Assembly (NCBI GenBank): GCA_024404065.1
Contig: JAKSQR010000096.1
Coordinates: 1-6,161 of the forward strand
Origin: Clostridia bacterium
GTDB lineage: Bacteria; Bacillota; Clostridia; Oscillospirales; Acutalibacteraceae
Reading direction: 5' to 3'
DNA: 6,161 nucleotides
Below, one piece after another: positions 1 through 5,807 of the stretch. The notes below the pieces were generated by a model. That model saw only the letters and a program-made list of their open reading frames with translations. It was not told the DNA's origin and did no database searches. The position numbers and the translations under genes were made by a program. How positions within the stretch are numbered: the first letter of the stretch is position 1; each line of letters begins with the position of its first letter.

Positions 1-7
1 TTTATTC

Positions 8-1306
8 TCAGATCTTTCTGTTGTCGATAACTCTTACTGCCTTGCCTTCGCTTCTTACGATGGTCTGAGGAGCAACGAGCTTAACTCTTACAAGGATACC
101 GAGCATTGACTTGAGAGCTGCAACAAGCTCTTTCTCCATCTTAGCTACCTTTTCAGCGTCTGCTGTGTAGTTTTCGGGAGTCATTTCAATGTTAACCTCG
201 ATTGTATCGGAGTTGTTTACTCTGTCAACGATAATCTGGTAGTTAGCCTGGTAACCCTGCTGAATCATAACTGCTTCAATCTGTGAGGGGAATACGTTAA
301 CGCCCTTGATGATAAGCATATCATCGCTACGGCCTCTGGGCTTAACCATCTTAACGTGAGTTCTGCCGCATGAGCAGGGCTCATCTGTAAGTACGCAGAT
401 ATCTCTTGTTCTGTATCTCATAACGGGGAATGCTTCCTTATCAAGGCAGGTGAATACAAGCTCGCCCTGTTCGCCGTGAGGAAGTACCTCAAGGGTATCG
501 GGGTCAATGATTTCTGCATAGAAGTGGTCCTCGTTGATGTGCATACCTGTCTGAGCTTCGCACTCGAAGGATACGCCGGGGCCGCTGATTTCTGTAAGAC
601 CATAAATATCATAAGCCTTGATGCCGAGAGTCTTCTCGATATCTCTTCTCATCTCTTCGCTCCATGCTTCTGCGCCGAAGATACCAGCCTTAAGCTTAAT
701 CTGATCCTTAATGCCTCTCTCTGTAACTGCTTCGCCAAGGTATGCAGCGTAAGAAGGTGTACAGCAAAGGATTGTTGAGCCAAGGTCTGTCATAAACTGA
801 AGCTGTCTGTCAGTGTTACCTGATGACATGGGGAGTGTAAGTGAGCCAAGCATGTGTGAACCGCCGTTAAGACCGGGACCACCTGTGAAAAGACCGTAAC
901 CATAAGAAACGTGAACAACGTCATCCTTAGTACCGCCTGCAGCAACAATAGCTCTTGCGCAGCACTCATCCCAAAGGTCTACGTCGTGCTGTGTGTAGTA
1001 AGCAATAACTCTCTTGCCTGTTGTACCTGATGTGGACTGAATACGAACACATTCTGAAAGAGGCTTTGCAAGCATAGCTGTGGGATAATTTTCACGAAGG
1101 TCATCCTTTGAAAGGAAGGGAAGCTTTGAAATATCGTCAATGCTCTTGATATCGTCTACTGATACGCCAGCAGCTTCCATCTTTCTTCTGTAATCAGGAC
1201 AGTCGTTCCAAACGTGCTGTATCTGCTTCATAAATTTTTCATTCTGGAGAGCCTTAAGCTGCTCACGGGGCATGGTTTCAATGTCTTTCTGGAAATAGTT
1301 GGACAT
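8..1306 (-). CDS. paaK: Phenylacetate-CoA ligase (AMP-forming), PaaK family
   Basis: The predicted protein has 432 residues, the usual PaaK length, and appears complete (TGA at the 3' end, eight bases from the window edge). It should convert phenylacetate or another arylacetate, ATP and CoA to the aryl-acetyl-CoA, AMP and PPi in the cytoplasm. Visible motifs are the ATP-binding P-loop STSGTTGK (91-98), YGLTE (235-239), RYRTRD (297-302), GRSDDMLIIKG (325-335), and a C-terminal EGKAVRV with the expected catalytic lysine at 422. A CxCG pair (Cys311, Cys313) follows Cys304, as is common in PaaK proteins of anaerobes. The ATG is chosen because AGAGGT (1315-1320) lies eight bases upstream. It is the last visible gene of the operon, 64 bases after iorB; pairing with IOR is a well-known arrangement. 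The exact substrate (phenyl-, hydroxyphenyl- or indole-acetate) cannot be read from the sequence. Confidence 0.93.
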   Translation of the reverse strand: MSNYFQKDIETMPREQLKALQNEKFMKQIQHVWNDCPDYRRKMEAAGVSVDDIKSIDDISKLPFLSKDDLRENYPTAMLAKPLSECVRIQSTSGTTGKRVIAYYTQHDVDLWDECCARAIVAAGGTKDDVVHVSYGYGLFTGGPGLNGGSHMLGSLTLPMSSGNTDRQLQFMTDLGSTILCCTPSYAAYLGEAVTERGIKDQIKLKAGIFGAEAWSEEMRRDIEKTLGIKAYDIYGLTEISGPGVSFECEAQTGMHINEDHFYAEIIDPDTLEVLPHGEQGELVFTCLDKEAFPVMRYRTRDICVLTDEPCSCGRTHVKMVKPRGRSDDMLIIKGVNVFPSQIEAVMIQQGYQANYQIIVDRVNNSDTIEVNIEMTPENYTADAEKVAKMEKELVAALKSMLGILVRVKLVAPQTIVRSEGKAVRVIDNRKI

Positions 1307-1342
1307 GGGGAATTACCTCTCTTTAATATAGTTTATTTGTTA

Positions 1343-1356
1343 CAGCCTGATGGCTG
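1343..1356 (-). other. Small perfect hairpin between iorB and paaK
   Basis: The minus-strand RNA reads CAGCC-AUCA-GGCUG, a perfect 5-bp stem with a 4-base loop. It lies in the 64-base gap between the iorB stop and the paaK start. It is not followed by a U tract, so it is not an intrinsic terminator. It could be an mRNA processing or stability element, or chance. This is the longest gap inside the operon. Confidence 0.35.
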
Positions 1357-1370
1357 AAGATTTACTTAAC

Positions 1371-1943
1371 TTATGCGTTTGCACCAAGGGCAAATGCCTT
1401 TTTGTTAATCTCAAGGAATTTAGGTGGAACAGATGTTTCAATAGCCTGCATCCACTCCTCCTCAGTAAAGTCAAAATACTTTGAAAGCTTACCAAGAAGT
1501 ACAAGGTTTACAGCCTTTGATGAGCCTGCCTCCTCAGCAAGTGAAAGGGCATCAAAGCAAACGGCATCAATGCCGAGAGCCTCAATTTTCTTATCAAGGT
1601 CTGCGGGGTACTCTGCAGCGCCTGTAATAACGGGCATGGGGTTGGTCTGCTGAGTGTTTGTTATAATTGTGCCACCCTCTGCAAGGTATTCAACCCATCT
1701 TGCAGCCTCAAGTAATTCAAAGCTTAAAATGCAGTCTGCCTCACCCTTATCAATAATGGGGGAGTAAACCTTATCGCCATAGCGAACATAAGTAACAACG
1801 CTGCCGCCACGCTGGCTCATACCGTGTACTTCGCTTACTTTAACATCATAGCCCTTTGTAAGCAGCATTTTACCAAGAAGCTTGGAAGCAAGGAGTGTAC
1901 CCTGACCACCAACGCCTACTATCATAATATTTTTGGTTTTCAT
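1371..1943 (-). CDS. iorB: Indolepyruvate:ferredoxin oxidoreductase, beta subunit
   Basis: This 190-residue protein is the POR-gamma-like subunit of indolepyruvate (aryl-pyruvate):ferredoxin oxidoreductase and has the usual IorB length. The N-terminus carries the nucleotide-fold glycine motif GVGGQG (10-15). A conserved GMSQRGG (41-47) follows, typical of the catalytic gamma domain of 2-oxoacid:acceptor oxidoreductases. It partners with IorA, encoded just upstream with a 17-base gap, to form the IOR complex. The enzyme reversibly couples oxidative decarboxylation of aryl-pyruvates to aryl-acetyl-CoA with ferredoxin reduction. The start is set by a near-perfect Shine-Dalgarno AAGGAGGT that ends eight bases before the ATG. 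No truncation or missing motif is seen. Other 2-oxoacid oxidoreductases share this domain; the gene pair and fused alpha architecture favour IOR. Confidence 0.93.
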   Translation of the reverse strand: MKTKNIMIVGVGGQGTLLASKLLGKMLLTKGYDVKVSEVHGMSQRGGSVVTYVRYGDKVYSPIIDKGEADCILSFELLEAARWVEYLAEGGTIITNTQQTNPMPVITGAAEYPADLDKKIEALGIDAVCFDALSLAEEAGSSKAVNLVLLGKLSKYFDFTEEEWMQAIETSVPPKFLEINKKAFALGANA

Positions 1944-1950
1944 AGTGTAC

Positions 1951-1960
1951 TACCTCCTTC
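1951..1960 (-). promoter_or_regulatory. Strong ribosome binding site of iorB
   Basis: The minus strand reads GAAGGAGGTA, an almost complete anti-16S match. It fills most of the 17-base gap directly after the iorA TAA. Its position fixes the iorB ATG at 1943 and suggests tight coupled translation of the two subunits, which are needed in equal amounts. Confidence 0.85.
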
Positions 1961-3685
1961 TTAACCTATTGCATCTTTGGGGCAGAGCTGTGCGCAAACG
2001 CCGCAGCCTGTGCAAAGTGTACTGTCTATTACAGCCTTGCCATCCTTCATAGAGATAGCGGGGCAGCCGATTCTCATACATGATTTACAGCCGATACACT
2101 TGTCGCTGTCTACCTTGATGGGGCCATTGTGCTTAACATATTTAAGAAGTGCGCAGGGTCTTCTTGAGATAACTACTGAAGGCTCCTCAGCTGCAAGCTC
2201 TTCTTTAATTACATCTTCACATTCCTTAAGGTTGTAGGGGTCAATTACTCTTACTCTGTTAATGCCTATGGATTTGCAGAGTGCCTCAAGGTTAATCTTG
2301 GTGCAGGGGTCACCCTTAAGGTTCATACCTGTGGTGGGGTTCTGCTGATGGCCTGTCATACCTGTGATGGAGTTATCAACTATAATTACTGTTGAGTTAC
2401 TCTCGTTATAAGCAATATTTACAAGGCCTGTAATACCTGAGTGCATAAAGGTGGAGTCACCGATAACTGCAACGCTCTTTGCCTCATTCTCCTTTGAAAG
2501 CTTGTTAAAGCCGTGAAGACCTGAAACGGAAGCACCCATACATACAACTGTATCAACAGCTGAAAGGGGAGCAACTGCGCCGAGGGTGTAGCAGCCGATA
2601 TCTGCAATGGAGTTAACCTTAAGCTTTTTAAGTGTGTAGAAAAGGCCTCTGTGGGGGCAGCCTGCACACATTACAGGAGGTCTCATGGGGATAGTATCCT
2701 CAACTACCTTGCCTGCGGGCACTGCCTTGCCAAGCTGCTGTGCAATGTAATTCTGGCTGAATTCGCCAATGTTTGTAAACATTGATTTGCCTTCGCACTC
2801 AATGCCAAGCTTCTTGCAGTGGGTTTCAATAATATCATCAAGCTCTTCTACAACTATAACCTTGCCTACGGAAGCGGCAAAATCCTTAATCTTCTGAACG
2901 GGCATGGGGTTAATCATACCAAGCTTGAGTACAGGGTAGGTGTCACCGCAAACCTCTTTGATATACTGGTATGAGGTTGAGCCTGTGATAAAGCCGATGC
3001 TGTTATCTGAGCCTGCGTCAATTCTGTTGATTTCAGCAGTTTCTGCCCACTCTGTAAGAGCGGCTGTTCTTGCCTCTACTACGGGGTGCTTTTTCTTTGC
3101 ATTGCCGGGCATCATTACATACTTTGCAATGTTTTTCTCGTAGGGCTTAACGGGTACTTCAACTCTGTCGCTTGTTTCAACAATGCTCTGTGAGTGTGCA
3201 ACTCTTGTGCACATCTTCATAATAACAGGTGTGTCGTACTTTTCGCTCAGCTCATAAGCAATCTTTGTAAATTCAAGTGCCTCAGCAGAGTCTGATGGCT
3301 CAAGCATGGGTACCTTTGCTGCAATAGCATAATGGCGGCTGTCCTGCTCATTCTGTGATGAGTGCATACCTGCATCGTCAGCTACGCAGATAATCATACC
3401 TGCATTAACGCCTGTGTATGAGATGGTGAAAAGGGGGTCGGCAGCAACGTTAAGACCAACGTGCTTCATACCAACAAAGCTTCTTCTGCCTGCAAGGGAT
3501 GCACCAAATGCAGACTCCATACCAACCTTTTCGTTAGGTGCCCACTCAGCATAAATTTCTTCATACTTAGCGGCAAATTCGGTAACCTCTGTGGAGGGTG
3601 TACCGGGGTAGGATGAAACAAAGCAGCAGCCTGCCTCATAAAGGCCGCGTGCAAATGCTTCATTACCAAGCATAAGTTTTTTCAT
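1961..3685 (-). CDS. iorA: Indolepyruvate:ferredoxin oxidoreductase, alpha subunit
   Basis: This 574-residue protein has the domain order of IorA. An N-terminal pyrimidine-binding POR domain begins at about residue 7 (SSYPGTPSTE at 24-33). A linker/swivel-like middle region spans roughly 225-330. A TPP-binding domain follows, with MCAGCPHRG (339-347), GDSTF (409-413) and the metal/TPP segment around VDNSITG (436-442). A C-terminal ferredoxin domain has two Cys motifs: Cys530, 533, 536, 541-Pro (CX2CX2CX4CP) and Cys558, 561, 564, 568-Pro (CX2CX2CX3CP), fitting two 4Fe-4S clusters. The first motif has one more residue before the last Cys than a standard ferredoxin motif. With IorB it interconverts aryl-pyruvate and aryl-acetyl-CoA using ferredoxin and TPP in the cytoplasm. 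The start is supported by AGGGAGA (3694-3700). Substrate preference among indole-, phenyl- and hydroxyphenyl-pyruvate cannot be decided; the Phe-type leader suggests phenylpyruvate. Confidence 0.95.
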   Translation of the reverse strand: MKKLMLGNEAFARGLYEAGCCFVSSYPGTPSTEVTEFAAKYEEIYAEWAPNEKVGMESAFGASLAGRRSFVGMKHVGLNVAADPLFTISYTGVNAGMIICVADDAGMHSSQNEQDSRHYAIAAKVPMLEPSDSAEALEFTKIAYELSEKYDTPVIMKMCTRVAHSQSIVETSDRVEVPVKPYEKNIAKYVMMPGNAKKKHPVVEARTAALTEWAETAEINRIDAGSDNSIGFITGSTSYQYIKEVCGDTYPVLKLGMINPMPVQKIKDFAASVGKVIVVEELDDIIETHCKKLGIECEGKSMFTNIGEFSQNYIAQQLGKAVPAGKVVEDTIPMRPPVMCAGCPHRGLFYTLKKLKVNSIADIGCYTLGAVAPLSAVDTVVCMGASVSGLHGFNKLSKENEAKSVAVIGDSTFMHSGITGLVNIAYNESNSTVIIVDNSITGMTGHQQNPTTGMNLKGDPCTKINLEALCKSIGINRVRVIDPYNLKECEDVIKEELAAEEPSVVISRRPCALLKYVKHNGPIKVDSDKCIGCKSCMRIGCPAISMKDGKAVIDSTLCTGCGVCAQLCPKDAIG

Positions 3686-3725
3686 ATTCTAATTCTCCCT
3701 GAATAATAAATTGCGTATTGTTAAA

Positions 3726-5363
3726 TCAGCTGTTAATCTGTGCCTCTACAAGCCTGCCCTTGCAGTAAATCTCACGAAGCCTTGGCTTCTCAATTTTACC
3801 GGTTGGGTTACGGGGTACATCAGCAAAAATAATCTTTTTAGGTCTCTTGTATCTGGGAAGGTCGTTACAGAATTCGTTGATTTCGTCCTCTGTACATTCC
3901 ATACCTTCTTTAATTTCGATAATTGCGCAGGTGATTTCGCCAAGACGGGGGTCGGGAAGGCCGATAACGCCTACATCCTTAATCTTATCGTGCTTGCGGA
4001 GGAATGCCTCAATCTGAACGGGGTAAATGTTTTCACCACCGCTGATGATAACATCCTTTTTACGGTCAACAAGGGTGATGAAGCCGTCCTCATCAACTAC
4101 TGCCATATCGCCTGTAAAGAGCCAGTCGCCCTTGAGGATTTCGTCAGTAGCTTCCTTATTCTTATAGTAGCACTTCATAACGCCGGGGCCCTTAACCTTA
4201 AGCTCGCCAACCTCGCCAACTGCTACTACCTTATCGTTTTCGTCAACAACAAGTGCTTCCCAGTTATGGCCGGGTATACCGATTGCGCCAACCTTGTGGA
4301 TATTCTCTACACCAAGGTGTACACAGCCTGGGCCAAGGCTCTCTGAAAGGCCGTAGTTTGTATCATACTGATGGTTGGGGAAGTACTTTTTCCATCTTGT
4401 GATAAGTGAGGGGGGAACGGGCTGAGCGCCTATGTGCATAAGCCTCCACTGGTCAAGCAGGTAATGGTCAAGGTCAATTGTACCATTTTCAATGCAGTCA
4501 AGTATATCCTGTGCCCAGGGAACAAGAAGCCATACGATTGTGCACTTTTCCTCAGTAACGGCACGAAGAATCCACTCAGGCTTAACGCCTCTTAGAATAA
4601 CTGCCTTACTGCCGCTCATAAGTGAGCCGAACCAGTGCATCTTGGCACCTGTATGGTAAAGGGGAGGAATGCAAAGGAATACATCCTCTCTTGTCTGACC
4701 ATGGTGGTAGTACTCTGTTTCGCAGGCACTGTAAATGCCTCTGTGGTCGTGAAGGATAGCCTTGGGGAAGCCTGTGGTGCCTGATGAGAAGTAGATGGCT
4801 GCATAGTCGCTCTCTTTAATTGCAACGGGGGGAGCTACTGTTGAGTAGTAACTCATAAGACCCATTACATCCTCAGCATATTCAGGCTTGTTGGGGCCTA
4901 CATAAAATAAGGTTTTAACCTTAGGCATATCGTTGTGAATCTGGTCAATTCTGCCTATAAATTCCTCACCAAAAATAAGGAACTCAATATCTGCAAGGTC
5001 GCAGCAATACTGAATTTCGTCAGCAGCATAGCGGAAGTTAAGGGGTACTGCAATGCAGCCTGCCTTAAGAATACCAAAATAGAGGGGGAGCCATTCAAGG
5101 CAGTTCATAAGAAGGATACCAACCTTAGTATCTCTCTTTACGCCACGGCTTAAGAGCAGGTTTGCAAATTTGTTTGCGCCTCTGTCAAAAGCACCCCAGC
5201 TCATCTCTCTGCGGTAAGGTGTTTCGGGCTTTGCAGTTTCAATAAGTGAGGCCTCACGCCATGTGGTTGCCTGGTCTCTGTCCTTGGAGGGGTTCATCTC
5301 AACAAGGGCAATCTCATTTCTGTAAAGCCTTGCGTTACGTTCAAGTAACTCAGTAATTACCAT
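3726..5363 (-). CDS. AMP-dependent acyl-CoA synthetase/ligase (probable aryl or carboxylic acid substrate)
   Basis: This 545-residue ANL-superfamily enzyme should activate a carboxylic acid to its CoA thioester through an acyl-adenylate. Core motifs are all present: P-loop YFSSGTTGFPK (191-201), NYGLSES (336-342), TGD (417-419), the hinge region DRKKD (433-437), GGENIYP (442-448), and the A10 motif NPTGKIEK (519-526) with the expected catalytic Lys523. An N-terminal stretch at about 22-50 looks like a lineage insert before the usual core. It resembles the fatty-acyl/aryl-CoA ligase branch rather than PaaK, so the operon carries two unrelated-subfamily ligases. It is the first gene after the T-box and is followed by iorA after 40 bases. 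The ATG is supported by AAAGGAGA (5371-5378). The substrate is not identifiable; an arylacetate, arylpropionate or cinnamate-like acid fits the context, and a fatty acid is possible. Confidence 0.88.
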   Translation of the reverse strand: MVITELLERNARLYRNEIALVEMNPSKDRDQATTWREASLIETAKPETPYRREMSWGAFDRGANKFANLLLSRGVKRDTKVGILLMNCLEWLPLYFGILKAGCIAVPLNFRYAADEIQYCCDLADIEFLIFGEEFIGRIDQIHNDMPKVKTLFYVGPNKPEYAEDVMGLMSYYSTVAPPVAIKESDYAAIYFSSGTTGFPKAILHDHRGIYSACETEYYHHGQTREDVFLCIPPLYHTGAKMHWFGSLMSGSKAVILRGVKPEWILRAVTEEKCTIVWLLVPWAQDILDCIENGTIDLDHYLLDQWRLMHIGAQPVPPSLITRWKKYFPNHQYDTNYGLSESLGPGCVHLGVENIHKVGAIGIPGHNWEALVVDENDKVVAVGEVGELKVKGPGVMKCYYKNKEATDEILKGDWLFTGDMAVVDEDGFITLVDRKKDVIISGGENIYPVQIEAFLRKHDKIKDVGVIGLPDPRLGEITCAIIEIKEGMECTEDEINEFCNDLPRYKRPKKIIFADVPRNPTGKIEKPRLREIYCKGRLVEAQINS

Positions 5364-5418
5364 ATCTTTCTCTCCTTTGAGATTATTAAACTGATTTAGT
5401 CAAAAGGGGTAATAAGCT

Positions 5419-5453
5419 AAAAAACGCCCCCAGAGCATTACACTCTGAGGACG
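5419..5453 (-). terminator. Intrinsic terminator of the T-box switch
   Basis: CGUCCUCAGAG (5453-5443) pairs with CUCUGGGGGCG (5435-5425), an 11-bp stem including G-U pairs with a seven-base loop. Six U residues follow (5424-5419). It lies 55 bases before the ligase start codon. It is expected to form when charged tRNA is abundant, stopping transcription before the operon. Confidence 0.93.
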
Positions 5454-5476
5454 AGAATAACCCGTGGTACCACCTC
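5447..5476 (-). promoter_or_regulatory. T-box antiterminator
   Basis: GAGG (5476-5473) pairs with CCUC (5450-5447) and ACGGG (5465-5461) pairs with CUCGU (5455-5451). The two helices flank the seven-base bulge UGGUACC (5472-5466), where UGGU would pair with the tRNA acceptor end ACCA. The CCUC strand is also the left arm of the terminator, so the two structures exclude each other. Confidence 0.93.
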
Positions 5477-5571
5477 TGTTTACCGTAAAAAACGGCCTCA
5501 TGGCATTTTTTTGCCTGCGCTTTAACGGGCGCACCCGATATAACCTACTTGGCATAGCCTTTAAGAAATAC

Positions 5572-5667
5572 AGCTCAGAAATGAATTCAGCTCCTGCTCA
5601 ATAATGCCTTGCACCAGACGGCATCTCTCTGAATTGAGGAATGAAGCCCACGTTTTTCGTCATAGCT
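5572..5667 (-). promoter_or_regulatory. T-box stem I
   Basis: Manual pairing gives: AGCU (5667-5664) with AGCU (5575-5572); a GA/UGA K-turn-like region; GAAA (5658-5655) with UUUC (5581-5578); the specifier loop; GCUUC (5647-5643) with GGAGC (5594-5590); CUCAAU (5638-5633) with AUUGAG (5602-5597); an asymmetric loop containing AGAGAG (5630-5625); and AUGCC (5624-5620) with GGCAU (5608-5604), closed by the distal loop with GGUGCAA. The specifier loop opposite strand, AACGUGG, is not an exact copy of the common AGUA loop-E strand. Confidence 0.85.
5583..5585 (-). promoter_or_regulatory. Predicted T-box specifier codon UUC (Phe)
   Basis: The 3' strand of the stem I specifier loop reads U-GAA-UUC-A, between helix GGAGC and helix UUUC. 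T-boxes typically place the specifier after GAA and before a purine, which gives UUC, a phenylalanine codon. A register shift of one base would give AUU (Ile) or UCA (Ser), but these break the GAA-NNN-A pattern. The aromatic amino acid function of the operon supports Phe. Confidence 0.78.
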
Positions 5668-5681
5668 TTTGTTTTAATTGA

Positions 5682-5697
5682 CTAAAACGCATTTTAG
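5682..5697. repeat. Inverted repeat overlapping the -10 box
   Basis: CTAAAA-TGCG-TTTTAG is a perfect 6-bp inverted repeat with a 4-base centre that spans the -10 box and the predicted transcription start. Its placement would suit a repressor operator. It may also be a chance consequence of A/T-rich promoter sequence. No regulator gene is visible in the window. Confidence 0.35.
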
Positions 5698-5719
5698 CAT
5701 ATTAAAAGGCTGATGTCAA
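5684..5719 (-). promoter_or_regulatory. Sigma-A-type promoter of the operon
   Basis: The -35 box is a perfect TTGACA (5719-5714). A 17-base spacer separates it from a -10 box TAAAAT (5696-5691), a five-of-six match, preceded by TGC as in an extended -10. The start of transcription is expected near 5684, about 17 bases before stem I of the T-box. The core promoter looks strong, so control probably rests mainly on the riboswitch. Confidence 0.85.
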
Positions 5720-5752
5720 CGAAATAAGGATATATATAATATTTATGTGTAA

Positions 5753-5783
5753 TGTTCCAAATATGTACAAATTATATTGGACA
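5753..5783. repeat. Imperfect palindrome in the intergenic region
   Basis: The arms TGTTCCAA (5753-5760) and TTGGACA (5777-5783) are complementary apart from one unpaired T. The flanking AT-rich bases (ATAT on both sides) extend the pairing around a central GTACAAATT. It lies 25 bases after the stop of the DUF6017-like gene and 34 bases before the -35 box. It could be a protein-binding site or a weak hairpin at the end of the upstream transcript. It has no U tract, so a classic terminator call is not supported. Confidence 0.35.
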
Positions 5784-5807
5784 AAATGACAATGACAGCT
5801 CCCCTGA

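Larger units (their letters stand above)
5419..5667 (-). promoter_or_regulatory. T-box riboswitch leader, predicted phenylalanine (UUC) specific
   Basis: A transcriptional T-box lies in the leader of the acyl-CoA ligase/ior/paaK operon. Seen in order on the minus strand are: stem I (5667-5572), with a GA/K-turn-like base, specifier loop, AGAGAG bulge and GGUGCAAGG distal loop; a stem II/III region with AAGUAGG and a CGGG-UGCG-CCCG hairpin followed by UUA; two short linker hairpins; the T-box sequence AGGUGGUACCACGGG; and a terminator. The family binds a cognate uncharged tRNA through a codon-like specifier and the tRNA NCCA end, which stabilises the antiterminator and allows transcription of the operon. 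The bulge UGGU would pair with ACCA, compatible with tRNA-Phe. The T-box identity is very secure; the amino acid call is less so. Confidence 0.95.

Noticed and set aside
476..778. Plus-strand open frame within paaK
   Set aside because: It is antisense to conserved PaaK motifs and has no supporting start signal or recognisable domain.
3711..4346. Long plus-strand open frame (211 codons) inside the acyl-CoA ligase gene
   Set aside because: It is antisense to a gene with all ANL motifs intact, has no good ribosome binding site, and its translation resembles no family I know. It is a shadow of the codon bias on the other strand.
5401..5700. CRISPR, tRNA or small-RNA gene in the non-coding stretch
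   Set aside because: There are no regularly spaced repeats and no tRNA cloverleaf. The structure is fully accounted for by the T-box leader.
5785..5796. Tandem AATGAC AATGAC
   Set aside because: Only two copies of six bases; it is too short to call a repeat element.
5771..5800. Possible second promoter (CTGTCA, 16 bases, TATAAT on the minus strand)
   Set aside because: The -10 is perfect but sits in AT-rich DNA, and the -35 is mediocre. The TTGACA/TGCTAAAAT pair closer to the T-box is much better. It could be a weak secondary promoter, but I do not annotate it.
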